From: JAEYFP01 sp964566545
GTDB taxonomy: Bacteria > Bacillota > Clostridia > Lachnospirales > Lachnospiraceae
Reading direction: 5' to 3'
Assembly: GCA_964566545.1 (NCBI GenBank)
Contig: CAZMIX010000006.1
Location: forward strand, 1 to 64,000
Length of the DNA stretch: 64,000 nucleotides
Made by a program: the position numbers and the translations under genes. Shown piece after piece: positions 43,131-52,689 of this stretch; position 1 is the first letter of the stretch, and the number at the start of each line of letters is the position of its first letter. The notes under the pieces are model-generated. The model searched no databases and was not told where the DNA came from. It was given only the letters and a program-made list of their open reading frames with translations.

Positions 43131-43442
43131 TTATATTTTCACGTCAAATCCATGCGCACTCTTAGCAATTACCTTTTCTTTCGCATCCGCCTGCTTTTTC
43201 TTCCCCGGTCTGCGCAGATTCACATATTCATTCTTACCCTTTTCCTTGGCATCATGATGCGTGTCCGCCTTGTCGCTGTTGTCCGCATCATGTACCGTTC
43301 GGACTTCCCGCTCTTGTTTTGCCTCCATTTTATTCTGGAAATTCGTATGATCCAGCGCGCCGCGATTTTCCTCGTTGTGACGGATAACCGAAATATCCTG
43401 TGCTCTGGAAATCATGCCATTGGCTTCAATCGGACTGATCAT
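43131..43442 (-). CDS. Small charged protein of unknown function, flagellar operon
   Basis: A 103-residue, very hydrophilic protein rich in Lys, Asp, Glu and His, with no membrane segment. The N-terminus (MISPIEANGMISRAQDISVI then RHNEENRG) and the C-terminus (HGFDVKI) resemble, from memory, unnamed small proteins found after fapA in other clostridial flagellar operons. It has a good ribosome site (AAGGAG) and lies 24 bp after fapA and 17 bp before the DUF6115 gene. No function can be assigned. Confidence 0.75.
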   Translation of the reverse strand: MISPIEANGMISRAQDISVIRHNEENRGALDHTNFQNKMEAKQEREVRTVHDADNSDKADTHHDAKEKGKNEYVNLRRPGKKKQADAKEKVIAKSAHGFDVKI

Positions 43443-43466
43443 AAAATCACGCTCCTTCCATACCCG

Positions 43467-45065
43467 TTACAGCGGCCTTATTTTAATATCGGCGCCCTCC
43501 TTGACGAAACGGCAGTGCTCCTGCGTATCAGTGATATATAATGAAATATCGCCCATCGTGACTTTTGTTCCTGCATAGGCAAAACTAGATACCTTTACAA
43601 TCGCGTTCGACATCGGCGTATCCACGGAAGTGCTTAAAGACTTAAATTCCACAATATCTTTTTCAAGCTGAGGTCTGAGAAGCTTGTACTCAGACGAAAG
43701 CTTCTTAAAATAGGTCACCTGTTCAGTTGTCAGCTTCTCACCTTTCTGAATACGCTTTGTCAATGCCAGAAGCACCGGCTCAATCTGCGCAATCGCTTTT
43801 CTGGTCGTTGTAATGCTCTGCTGCAAAGCGTTGACCCGCACTTTGATGCCAGGAACGATACCGACCTCGATCTCTGTATCCGCTCCCATCGAAGAACCGA
43901 TTACCCGTGCGCTGACCGTACCGAGAGAACGAATCGTGCCGCCGGTAATATAGCCCTTTCGACCCGACACTTCAATATCGCCGTTGGCAGACACATTACT
44001 ATGCATGATCGCCTCTGCCCGTACATAACCGCCCGCCGATACCGTCGTATTTTCTATAAATTTTGCAACAATATTTCCTCCTGCGGTTAGCTGACCTTTT
44101 CCCATGCCGTTGACGCCCCGTGTGATGATAATATCGCCGAGCGCCTCCAAGAGTGCACCTTCCACAACACCCCTGACCTCGATATTTCCTTTGGCCACGA
44201 CACGAAAACCTGACTTTACATTGCCCTGAACCACAACATTTCCATTATAATCAATATTACCGGTGGATGTATCCACATCGGTAACCTCATATACATCCGA
44301 GACAAAAACCTTATCATCTACGAGAGAAACATGTCCGTCCACATTAGAACTAATCGATAGGCCATCCTCCGAAAGCGTAATATTGCGTCCGTATTTTAAC
44401 ATGAGTCGCCGTACATCCCTTGGCGGAACCCGCTCACCCGTAACAGTCTGTCCTGCTTCTCCCCGATCTTCCTTCGTAAGCGTCGCAAGCACCTGCCCCT
44501 TCGTGCATTTACTAATGATATTCAAATGGAAGAAATCCACCGTTCCGTCGCTGTTCATCGTTGGCTTTGTATTGGGATTGATATCAAAGAGATACTCGAT
44601 TTTGGCATCGGAACCCTGTCTTGCCTCCGTCCCTCTTGCAAGCACATAATCTGTACAGTAATGCTTATCGGACAGATAACTATCGATGACGCGCTCATCG
44701 ATCCCAGCCTTAATGCCTTTGTATTGCAGTTCTGATAAAATATCGATTCTTGACATTGCCCTGCTCTCATTAGATGCCGGATAAAATCTTGCTGTGACCC
44801 ACATCTTGTCTGAAGACACTCTCAGAGAAAGCATTTCTCCTTCCGCAATCCCCGAAGAATCGCTAATTTTAATTTCCTCCGGCTTTGACAAGCTCAGCAG
44901 CTTCTGATTCAGCACAAGCGTATCGACCGTATACTTTTTCACGGAAAGATATTCAATAAGTTCCTCCAATGAAATTGGTTCACCGCCGTCGACCCCCGGA
45001 AACAGCCTGATATATGTCCCATCTTCCTTCATGCATAATTGGAAATACCCGTTTCTTTTACTCAT
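43467..45065 (-). CDS. FapA family protein (DUF342)
   Basis: A 532-residue polymer-like protein of the FapA/DUF342 family. An N-terminal region (about 1-170) precedes the conserved start of the fold (NPTMNSDGTVDFFHLNIISK) and a right-handed beta-helix with repeats such as DTSTGNIDYNGNVVVQGNVK, VKGNIEVRGVVEGALLEALG-like turns, AGGNIVAKFIENTTVSAGG and SANGDIEVSGRKGYITGG; a coiled coil follows (about 420-470). Members occur in flagellar operons; the name 'flagellar assembly protein A' rests on limited evidence. The start at 45065 (MSKRNGYFQL) follows GGGGGA. It comes 23 bp after sigD. Confidence 0.9.
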   Translation of the reverse strand: MSKRNGYFQLCMKEDGTYIRLFPGVDGGEPISLEELIEYLSVKKYTVDTLVLNQKLLSLSKPEEIKISDSSGIAEGEMLSLRVSSDKMWVTARFYPASNESRAMSRIDILSELQYKGIKAGIDERVIDSYLSDKHYCTDYVLARGTEARQGSDAKIEYLFDINPNTKPTMNSDGTVDFFHLNIISKCTKGQVLATLTKEDRGEAGQTVTGERVPPRDVRRLMLKYGRNITLSEDGLSISSNVDGHVSLVDDKVFVSDVYEVTDVDTSTGNIDYNGNVVVQGNVKSGFRVVAKGNIEVRGVVEGALLEALGDIIITRGVNGMGKGQLTAGGNIVAKFIENTTVSAGGYVRAEAIMHSNVSANGDIEVSGRKGYITGGTIRSLGTVSARVIGSSMGADTEIEVGIVPGIKVRVNALQQSITTTRKAIAQIEPVLLALTKRIQKGEKLTTEQVTYFKKLSSEYKLLRPQLEKDIVEFKSLSTSVDTPMSNAIVKVSSFAYAGTKVTMGDISLYITDTQEHCRFVKEGADIKIRPL

Positions 45066-45088
45066 ATTTCTTTCCCCCACAAAAAACT

Positions 45089-45856
45089 TTAATGCTCCAA
45101 TAAAACCCCGACATATCTTCCCATTTTCACTTTCATCTTCTGCAAACCCTTTGTATGAAGCTGTGAAATTCTAGACTCCGACACCTCCAGTATGCTGCTA
45201 ATCTCTTTTAATGTCAACTCCTCATAATAATAGAGGAGTATTACTTTTCGTTCCTTTTCGGTAAGCTGTCCAATCGCTTCTGCGAGCATCTTTTTCAGCT
45301 CTTCTTTTTCTATGACTTCCTCTGGCTGCTCAATCTTCGAAGATAAATTCCGATTGTCCGATATGTCGCTCCCTTGCTCCATAAACTCATCAAGAGAAAC
45401 CAAATTCGTCACCTTCATTTGGGACTGCCAATCGTCATATTCACTATCCGTAATGCCAAGTGCCTTTGCAACATCCTCATCTGATGCGCTTTTTCCCGTA
45501 GCCAATTCTATCTCTTTGATAACGGTCGTAATCTTTTTCTGGCGCTGGCGTACCGTGCGTGGGATCCAGTCCATTTTTCTGATCTGATCCAAAATTGCAC
45601 CCCTGATCCGCAAGCTCGCATACGTCTCAAATTTGACCGCTTTTCCCGCATCAAATTTATCAATTGCGTCAATCAACCCGAAAATGCCGTAGCTGACAAG
45701 ATCCTCATACTCCACATTATAGCCCAGATACATGGAGAGTCGTCCTGCAACTACCTTTACGAGCGGCGCATATTCTAATATGATTTTTTCCCTCAGCTCC
45801 GGGGTCGGACATTTTGCATATTCCGCCCACATTTTTAATTTTGCAGCTTCTTCCAT
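45089..45856 (-). CDS. sigD: RNA polymerase sigma factor for flagellar operon, sigma-28 (SigD/FliA)
   Basis: Alternative sigma factor for late flagellar and chemotaxis genes. The 255-residue protein has region 2 (YNVEYEDLVSYGIFGLIDAI, then VKFETYASLRIRGAILDQIR with RKMDWIPRTVR), region 3, and region 4 (LTEKERKVILLYYYEELTLK, ISSILEVSESRISQLHTKGL). Length and motifs match SigD/FliA/WhiG. Its anti-sigma factor FlgM is not in the window. It sits after cheD with one small gene between, as in Bacillus-type fla/che operons. Confidence 0.97.
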   Translation of the reverse strand: MEEAAKLKMWAEYAKCPTPELREKIILEYAPLVKVVAGRLSMYLGYNVEYEDLVSYGIFGLIDAIDKFDAGKAVKFETYASLRIRGAILDQIRKMDWIPRTVRQRQKKITTVIKEIELATGKSASDEDVAKALGITDSEYDDWQSQMKVTNLVSLDEFMEQGSDISDNRNLSSKIEQPEEVIEKEELKKMLAEAIGQLTEKERKVILLYYYEELTLKEISSILEVSESRISQLHTKGLQKMKVKMGRYVGVLLEH

Positions 45857-45883
45857 GTTCCCCTCCGACTACAATACTTCCCC

Positions 45884-46153
45884 TTAGTTTTCTTCCGACT
45901 CCTTTTCCTCTTCTGCCGGCTCTTCCTCCTGCTTTTCGATCACTTCCCCTTCGTTATCGACCGCATTTCCACCGGGCATATGAAAAGAATTCAAAATTTT
46001 TTTTACGATAAGACCTATAAGCCAGAAAACAAGCAATACCCAGATCAGCGTCGTAAGCATATCCTTTAAGTCATAATGATTTGCGTAAGTCATAATACAA
46101 GCGATCGCCCCGGCAAACAACATGATCAGCGCCGGTATTCTCTTCGTATTCAT
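45884..46153 (-). CDS. Small two-TM protein of unknown function, flagellar operon
   Basis: An 89-residue protein with two membrane segments (about 5-23 and 32-52) and an acidic Glu-rich tail (ending in many E and K residues). No family is recognised. It lies between cheD and sigD with gaps of 25-30 bp on the same strand and has a normal start, so it is very likely a real member of the operon. Similar small unnamed proteins are found at this place in related clostridia, from memory. Confidence 0.75.
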   Translation of the reverse strand: MNTKRIPALIMLFAGAIACIMTYANHYDLKDMLTTLIWVLLVFWLIGLIVKKILNSFHMPGGNAVDNEGEVIEKQEEEPAEEEKESEEN

Positions 46154-46178
46154 TTTTTCTCCACCTCATCCCTGATGC

Positions 46179-46664
46179 TCAAATCACCTTAACACTTTTT
46201 CCGACGGTCTTGATTATAAAGTCGCCCGTTTCCGGATAAAACTCCACCGTACGACCATAATTCTCACCGATATCCCTTGAAAGGATCGGTATCCTCATCT
46301 CTCCGAGAATCCGGATCACCGCCTCAACATTCCGCTCGCCGATTGCCACAAGCTCCGACTTATTCTGGAACGCAAACATCTGCGCACCACCGGCTATTTT
46401 AGCCACCAGCCTCGGACGCAAGCCACCCGCAGACACAATAATCCGCACAAGCTCTATAATCCCGGTATCCGCAAACTTCGGCACATGGGAGTTGTTCTGC
46501 ATTTTTGTACTGTCGGGTAGCATAATATGTGCCAGCCCTCCAACCTTAGTGATTGGATCCCGCAGTGCAATACCAACACAGGAGCCAAGCCCCAGCGTCG
46601 TAACGGCATCCGGACTTTTGCAAAGCTTTAAGTCTGCCATACCCACTTTTATCATTTCACTCAT
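46179..46664 (-). CDS. cheD: Chemoreceptor glutamine deamidase CheD
   Basis: CheD deamidates Gln residues of chemoreceptors and, in the Bacillus-type system, works with CheC in adaptation. The 161-residue protein has the papain-like active site: Cys in TTLGLGSCVGIALRD and His in GGLAHIMLPDS, plus FADTGIIELV and KIAGGAQMF. It starts 16 bp after cheC, its partner. Confidence 0.96.
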   Translation of the reverse strand: MSEMIKVGMADLKLCKSPDAVTTLGLGSCVGIALRDPITKVGGLAHIMLPDSTKMQNNSHVPKFADTGIIELVRIIVSAGGLRPRLVAKIAGGAQMFAFQNKSELVAIGERNVEAVIRILGEMRIPILSRDIGENYGRTVEFYPETGDFIIKTVGKSVKVI

Positions 46665-46680
46665 ATTGTCCGCCTGTAGA

Positions 46681-47295
46681 TTACACCCCTAAGGATGATA
46701 GTATTTTATCATAAGATTCCAAATCAGGTACAAGAATAAAGTAACCGTCTATTTGCACATCATCGGAAAAAGCCGTCTGAATCAGAAGGATCTTGTCGCC
46801 TATCGTTCCGAATTCGATCGCCGGCACACTAAGAATGGCACCGGCCATGTCGATACTAATATCCGGTATCGAAGAGATAATTTTCAAATTCGTCAGCATT
46901 GACAGTGAAGACAAGTAAGAACCCGTAATAATATTTCCAATTTCCTTCAGTGCTGAAATTTCCATCTCCGTAAAGGCGCCTTCATTTGTTGTGTAGGTCC
47001 CCATCAGCTTTGAAACAAGGGTACGCGCCGACCTTTCTTCCAGCAAAAACATGATGCTTCCTGAAATATCGCCTTCCACGACCTGATAAATGCCGATCAT
47101 AATTTGCTCTTCGCCGCCCATGGCCTCGCCGACCTGCGAAAACTCCAAAAGCGCGACCTTGGGCACCTTCATATCAACCTTCGTGTTAAGCATCTGCGCC
47201 AGTGCCGTCGTAGCATTCCCCGCACCGATATTGCCGATTTCCTTCAGAACATCGAAATAGACACCGTCCATATTCTCTAAATTTAATTTAGCCAT
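46681..47295 (-). CDS. cheC: CheY-P phosphatase CheC
   Basis: CheC dephosphorylates CheY-P and is stimulated by CheD. The 204-residue protein contains both copies of the phosphatase signature: EIGNIGAGNATTALAQML near residue 16 and EIGNIITGSYLSSL near residue 115, each with the E-x-x-N pair. The lack of a third FliN-like domain separates it from FliY. It lies between cheW and cheD. Confidence 0.95.
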   Translation of the reverse strand: MAKLNLENMDGVYFDVLKEIGNIGAGNATTALAQMLNTKVDMKVPKVALLEFSQVGEAMGGEEQIMIGIYQVVEGDISGSIMFLLEERSARTLVSKLMGTYTTNEGAFTEMEISALKEIGNIITGSYLSSLSMLTNLKIISSIPDISIDMAGAILSVPAIEFGTIGDKILLIQTAFSDDVQIDGYFILVPDLESYDKILSSLGV

Positions 47296-47325
47296 ATTAT
47301 TTTCCCCTGTGTTAATTCCTTTTGC

Positions 47326-47790
47326 CTATACCAGCTCCTTGTCAGAAATCACCATATTCAGATCGAGAAGCGAGATCAGACTGCCGCCGGATTTGCCAAT
47401 ACCGTTAATATATGACTGAGCCTCCGTCTTTGCGACCTTTGAGGGAGATTCGATGTTGCTTTCTCCCAAAGTGACAACCTCTTTTACCTCATCGACAATA
47501 ATACCGATCGGCGCATTGGATTCGAGTTTGATCATAATGATCCTCGTCCTGCCCGTAATGTTATCCGGCTCCAAATTCATCTTGAGACGCAAACTCATAA
47601 CAGGCACGACCTCACCTCTTAAATTGATTACACCCTTAAAATAAGACTGCACCTTCGGCACCCTTGTAATCTTCTGCATGCGAACGATCGTTTCCACATA
47701 CTTAATATCAATTCCGTACTGCTCATCGCCAATCTTAATGACAATATACTGCACCGTATTATAATCTGTCATCGTATTGTTTCCTTCCAT
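47326..47790 (-). CDS. cheW: Chemotaxis adaptor CheW
   Basis: CheW couples chemoreceptors to CheA. The 154-residue single-domain protein shows VIKIGDEQYGIDIKYVETIV, ITRVPKVQSYFKGVINLRGE, and GIIVDEVKEVVTL, the usual SH3-like fold signature. The start may be the ATG at 47790 or the ATG six codons later (47772), which has AAGGA upstream; both give a normal protein. It follows cheA by 15 bp. Confidence 0.95.
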   Translation of the reverse strand: MEGNNTMTDYNTVQYIVIKIGDEQYGIDIKYVETIVRMQKITRVPKVQSYFKGVINLRGEVVPVMSLRLKMNLEPDNITGRTRIIMIKLESNAPIGIIVDEVKEVVTLGESNIESPSKVAKTEAQSYINGIGKSGGSLISLLDLNMVISDKELV

Positions 47791-47805
47791 TTCTCTCTCC
47801 CCCTC

Positions 47806-49901
47806 CTACATCAATACATTAACATCGAGAATCAGCGCAACCTCGCCGTCGCCAAGAATCGTAGCGCCGCTGATCATACGGCTTGTAGGGTTGATATACT
47901 TGCCAAGAGATTTAATAACAATTTCCTGTTGACCAATCAACTCGTCAACGACAAAACCGGCAAGTGTATCCCCTTTCTTCACGATGACAACAACCATGCT
48001 CTCCGAAGGATCCTTTGTTGACTCATTATCCAAAATTGTATGAAGACGAATGAGCGGAATAACACTTCCCCTTAAATTAATTACTTCCTTCGCTTCTACA
48101 TGTTTAACCTCATCCTCTGCAATATCCTCAATTGTCTGAATGGAACCAAGCGCGATCGCGTACTTTTCACCGCCTACAACAACCATCAAAGCCTGAATAA
48201 TCGCAAGCGTAAGCGGAAGACGGATCGTCCACGTAGAGCCGTAGCCGAGCTTTGTCTTGACACTGACATCGCCGCCCAGGGCTTCAATTTTAGATTTTAC
48301 AACATCGAGACCGACGCCGCGTCCCGATACATCTGATACGACCTTCGCCGTAGAGAAGCTCGGAAGGAACAGTAAGTCGATAATTTCTTTATCGTTCATT
48401 TCGGATGCCTGATCCGGCATGATCGTGCCGCGTTCAATTGCCTTGCTCCTTACGGCCGCCACGTCAATTCCGTTACCGTCATCCCAGACTTCGATTATAA
48501 CATTATTGCCATCTTGATAGGCGTCAAGGAAAATAGAACCTGTCTCACTCTTTCCCCTTGCTTTTCTGACATCATTCGACTCCAGACCGTGATCAGCCGA
48601 ATTTCTTAATAAATGCATAAGCGGATCGCCTATTTCATCCACAACCGTCCTGTCAAGTTCAGTCTCTTCACCGGTCATGTGCAGTTCCATCTTCTTGCCC
48701 AAGCTCTTGGAAAGATCCCGGATCATACGCGGGAATTTATTAACCACGCTCTCAATCGGAACCATTCGAACCTTCATAACCGATTCATGCAGATTTGTCG
48801 TCACGCTTTCGAGGTATTCTATTTGTTCATTAAAGTTACCGTTAGTATCATCACAGGCGCTGTAGGATACAAGGCTGTTTTTCGCAATGATCAGCTCACT
48901 GACCAGATTCATCAGCACGTCCAGCTTCTCGATATCCACTCTGACTGTCCTGTTGACGACAGGCTTTGCAGACTGCGTTTTCTTGTTACTCGTATTCAGG
49001 GACGGCGTCTGCGCCGGTGCGGCCGATATATTGTCTTCTTTGGCTTTATGTAAGAATTCCGTTTCATGAGTTTCCTGATCCGCTTCCACCAAGACCAGCT
49101 TCGGGTCGTTCGGGTTAATCTCCTCTCCTACGGCCTGTTCAATTTCTGAAACACGCATAATAACCGATTTTACTTTTTCAAGCGATTCTGTTGTCGCAAA
49201 ATAAATGCTGAATTCCCTGTCAAACCGCTCATCCTCTATGTCCTGTATAGACGGGGAGGACACAACAATGTCGCCGTGCTCGTCTAACGATTTAAACACA
49301 AGGAACGCACGAGCCGCCTTTAAGATACAGCTTTCCTTTACAAGTACAGTAATGCCATACACATGCAGACCCTTTGCAAGCTCATCCCGTACGATCCGCA
49401 CCTCGGATTCTAGCAGCGCAATCTCCTGCCATTTTTTATCAAAACCGCCGGCGTCTCTTTTTCTTCCGGCTTCTCTTGCGGAGCGGCTTCCTTTACGGGC
49501 TCTTTTTTTCCATTTAAGCCTTCGTCCAGTATTTTTTGCAACGCCTTGATAATAGGCTCGTTGTCATTTGTGCCCTCGTCCCTTGTTTCCTGGATCTGGC
49601 TTTTGTACGATTCCAGAGCGTCCACCGCACGAAATAAAATATCAACCAAATGGCTGTCCACCTTGATTTTGCCGTTGCGCACTTCGGAAAACACATTTTC
49701 CATATCATGTGTCAGCGCCTGCATCCGCTTGTAGCCCATCGTACCGGCCATACCCTTTAAGGAATGTGCGGCGCGAAAAATCTCATTGATCGTATCTTCA
49801 TTTTCCGGTTCATGCTCCAAAACCATGAGCTGATCGCTCAAGCTCTGCAAATGCTCGCTTGTTTCATCGAGAAAAATCTCTAAATATTGACTAATATCCA
49901 T
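47806..49901 (-). pseudogene. cheA: Chemotaxis histidine kinase CheA, split by a one-base frameshift
   Basis: CheA passes phosphate to CheY and CheB. The first piece (49901-49410) holds the Hpt domain with H46 (RAAHSLKGMAG) and ends after a foreign 13-residue tail at a TAG. The second piece, open from before 49401 down to 47806 in another frame, holds the CheY-binding P2 part (HVYGITVLVKESCILKAARA), dimerisation domain (MNLVSELIIAKNSLV), ATPase domain (LLRNSADHGLE, GRGVGLDVV) and CheW-like domain. At 49432-49437 there is a run of six A (minus strand, in context ATA AAA AAT GGC); one more A would join the frames and give 698 residues, a normal length. Either a deletion, a sequencing error, or a -1 slip at A-AAA-AAT explains this. 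The second piece could start at GTG 49401 but would lack the Hpt domain. Confidence 0.85.
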
Positions 49902-49905
49902 GTTA

Positions 49906-51033
49906 TCATACCCCCACGTTCTTCATAATCTGTTCCGCTACTCTTGTAAGAGGAACAACTTCATCTGCAAGTCCGGCCGACATAATGCTCTTTGGCATCC
50001 CATATACCGTACACGTTTCTTCATCCTGCGCAATGACATGGATCCTCTTCTTTTTTTCCAGTGCCATAATTCCTGCGGTACCGTCACTTCCCATACCGGT
50101 AAGCACCACACAGACAACTTCATCATAGGCCGTATTGCAAAGCGATTCAAACATATAGTTCGCGCATGGCTTGACACCCTCTCTGGTCGGCTCGTTCGTG
50201 CATTTCACATAATAGCCGCCGTCGCGTTTCTCCACCTGCATATGAATCCCGCCGGGCGCAACATACACATGGCCGTTCAAAAGAAGCTCGCCGTGCTTTG
50301 CTTCCGAAACGCTCACATCGCTTAGGTCATTCAGTCTTTCTGCAAGCGACTGCGTAAACCCCTTTGGCATGTGCTGTACCAAAAGCACGGGCGCCTTGAT
50401 ATTCTTTGAAAGCTTCGGAATAACTTCCTGCAACGCCTTAGGGCCTCCGGTAGAGGTGGCAATTGCGACAATCTTGGAAACAGTCGCCGACGGATATTTA
50501 CGCGACGTGGTCTGCGACTTTTGGGAAACCCCCTGCAGAGTGTGGAAATTTACATCATACCGCATCGTAAAGGTCGGTGCCTGCCCATCCGGAGACTTTT
50601 TTCCCGTCTCACGTTTCGGCCTTATTGTGCCTTGCGCATTCGCTACAACATACAGCAGACTTAAAAAGGTCTTTTTGAAGTCTTCTTCCCTTGCGTTCAC
50701 AATATTTTCCGGCTTCTTAATAAAATCAACCGCACCGAGCTCAAGCGCTGTCAGTGTCTCCCTTGCGCCCTCCTTTGTCGTCGTGCTTGCCATAAGAACA
50801 TTGGCTCGAACATCATTGTCCTTCATCTTTTTAAGCAGCTCCAGACCGGTCATCCTTGGCATATAGACATCCAGCACAACCGCATCATACTGCCCCGAGA
50901 TCAGGAATTCATAACCTTCCACGCCGTCTCGCGCAACATTGGCAACCTCGAATCTGTCATCTGTATTGATTATATCACAAAACACCCTTCTCATGAGTGC
51001 AGAATCGTCGACTATTAATATTTTTTTCTTCAC
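49906..51033 (-). CDS. cheB: Protein-glutamate methylesterase/deamidase CheB
   Basis: CheB demethylates receptors when phosphorylated by CheA. The 375-residue protein has an N-terminal receiver domain (DDSALMRRVF, phospho-site D55 in VVLDVYMPRMTG), a linker, and the C-terminal methylesterase with Ser in ATSTGGPKAL, His in VQHMPKGFTQSL and Asp in TGMGSDGTAGI, the catalytic triad. It lies between the PilZ gene (3-bp gap) and cheA (4-bp gap). Confidence 0.97.
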   Translation of the reverse strand: MKKKILIVDDSALMRRVFCDIINTDDRFEVANVARDGVEGYEFLISGQYDAVVLDVYMPRMTGLELLKKMKDNDVRANVLMASTTTKEGARETLTALELGAVDFIKKPENIVNAREEDFKKTFLSLLYVVANAQGTIRPKRETGKKSPDGQAPTFTMRYDVNFHTLQGVSQKSQTTSRKYPSATVSKIVAIATSTGGPKALQEVIPKLSKNIKAPVLLVQHMPKGFTQSLAERLNDLSDVSVSEAKHGELLLNGHVYVAPGGIHMQVEKRDGGYYVKCTNEPTREGVKPCANYMFESLCNTAYDEVVCVVLTGMGSDGTAGIMALEKKKRIHVIAQDEETCTVYGMPKSIMSAGLADEVVPLTRVAEQIMKNVGV

Positions 51034-51036
51034 ATG

Positions 51037-51759
51037 CTAACCCTTTTCCCTATGACGTATTTTTCTTTCTTCTTCAAAGATATAACGGATGATGCTTTCC
51101 CTATCATCATTCATAATATTGAGAAACTGAATCCGGTGCTCAAATTCATCGTCTCTGTTGTCAATGCGTTCCGACAGTAGAACCTTCCCGAGCAGCTTGT
51201 ATTCAGTTAATTGTCCGTTTACAAAAAGAGAAAATACAAACTGAATATTTGCGTTTTTCTCATAACGCACTCCGGAAACAAACCGGGCGCCGCCGCCGCT
51301 GATATCTACCATGATCCCATCGCTGAACATGATGTCCGTATCGAGAAACCGCACCCGCTCATTGAAGCCATTTACATCCTCCTCCGTTATTTCCCTGCAT
51401 TTCATATCTAAAACACAGTTTAACCGATAATATTCGCGCCTCTGGTATCTCCTGATATCAGTCGTCAATTCCATTACGAGTATGAAAATATTATCGCTCT
51501 TATATCTGTCGATTACCCTTGCAAGGCATTGGTAAAGGCCTGACGGCGTATAAAAGCAAATATTGTATTCTCCATCCACCGGAAGCAGTACTATTTTCCC
51601 CTGCTCGATTGGCATCGCAATCTTAATCTGATCCTCCGAGACAATGTCGTAAAGCTTGCTCCGATAGGTTCTTCTCTCCGAAGAATTATCCACATCGCCC
51701 AGCCTATCAATTGTTTCCAGCTCCAGCTTTGCACCGATACTCACATACTTTGACAACAT
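51037..51759 (-). CDS. YcgR/YpfA-like flagellar brake protein, c-di-GMP-binding PilZ domain
   Basis: A 240-residue protein with an N-terminal YcgR-type domain (about 1-105) and a C-terminal PilZ domain. The two c-di-GMP motifs are intact: an Arg-rich RRYQRREYYRL and a D-x-S-x-x-G as MVDISGGGARF. In enteric and Bacillus species such proteins slow the flagellar motor when c-di-GMP is high. Its place inside the operon between flhG and cheB supports this. Cytoplasmic, acting at the motor (inference). Confidence 0.92.
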   Translation of the reverse strand: MLSKYVSIGAKLELETIDRLGDVDNSSERRTYRSKLYDIVSEDQIKIAMPIEQGKIVLLPVDGEYNICFYTPSGLYQCLARVIDRYKSDNIFILVMELTTDIRRYQRREYYRLNCVLDMKCREITEEDVNGFNERVRFLDTDIMFSDGIMVDISGGGARFVSGVRYEKNANIQFVFSLFVNGQLTEYKLLGKVLLSERIDNRDDEFEHRIQFLNIMNDDRESIIRYIFEEERKIRHREKG

Positions 51760-51798
51760 ACCTTCACCCCACCTTATAATTTTAACAGATAACTTTAT

Positions 51799-52689
51799 TT
51801 ATAAAAATTTGTTGCCGCGCACAATATTAGCAAAAAATCCTTCCATTCCATGCTTTCTGAAAATAGGATCGGCACTGCTGTTCATTAGTGTCACCGCAAG
51901 ATCCTGAAATGCCATAGCCGACTTCGCATTCGGGTTATGCAGCGAGATCGGAGTCTGCTGCATGACCGCCTTTACAAGCTGTGAATCCTCCGGAATAACC
52001 CCGATAAAGGAGATTGGAATTTTTAAATATCGGCTGACAACCGCATTCAGCTTGTTATAAAGCTGGCGTCCCTCCTCAATGCCGCCTACCTTGTTCGTTA
52101 TGACCTTGACCCGAGTCAGTTCCGCATTATAGCGTCCATGGTTATTGAGTGCCTTTAAGAGCGAATAGGAATCCGTAATCGACGTCGGTTCCGGAGTTGT
52201 GACAAGAAGCACCTCACTGCTCGCCACAAGAAATTCCAACACCGAATCGGCAATACCCGCACCCGTATCAATGATAATGATGTCGGCGAGCGAATCCAAC
52301 TCGGCAAGGTTTAAGACGAGATAATTGATGTAATCTCGCCCCAGATTAGAAAGCCCCGCAATACCCGAACCTCCCGAAATAAAACCGATATCCATCGGTC
52401 CCATCGTGATGATTTCCTTAATATTTTTGCCTTGATAAATTAAATCGCCCAAATGATACTTCGGTACGGCACCAAACATAACCTCGATGTTGGCAAGACC
52501 GAAATCCGCGTCAAAAATAATAACTCGCTGTCCCATTTTCCGAAACTGAACAGCAAGATTGATGGACACATTGGACTTGCCTACGCCCCCCTTGCCACTC
52601 GTTACCGTAATCACTCTGGCTGTCGGGCGGGGCATCTGGGCACTTTTCTTAATGATGTTCCTCAATGATTCTGCCTGATCCATTGTCAT
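51799..52689 (-). CDS. flhG: MinD/ParA-type ATPase FlhG (YlxH)
   Basis: FlhG sets flagellum number and place together with FlhF. The 296-residue protein begins with the FlhF-activating motif DQAESLRNI, then the deviant Walker A SGKGGVGKSNVSINLA, FDADFGLANIEVMFG and IIIDTGAGI, and ends in a membrane-targeting-like tail. It overlaps the flhF stop by 4 bp (ATGA), so the two are translationally coupled. Confidence 0.96.
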   Translation of the reverse strand: MTMDQAESLRNIIKKSAQMPRPTARVITVTSGKGGVGKSNVSINLAVQFRKMGQRVIIFDADFGLANIEVMFGAVPKYHLGDLIYQGKNIKEIITMGPMDIGFISGGSGIAGLSNLGRDYINYLVLNLAELDSLADIIIIDTGAGIADSVLEFLVASSEVLLVTTPEPTSITDSYSLLKALNNHGRYNAELTRVKVITNKVGGIEEGRQLYNKLNAVVSRYLKIPISFIGVIPEDSQLVKAVMQQTPISLHNPNAKSAMAFQDLAVTLMNSSADPIFRKHGMEGFFANIVRGNKFL

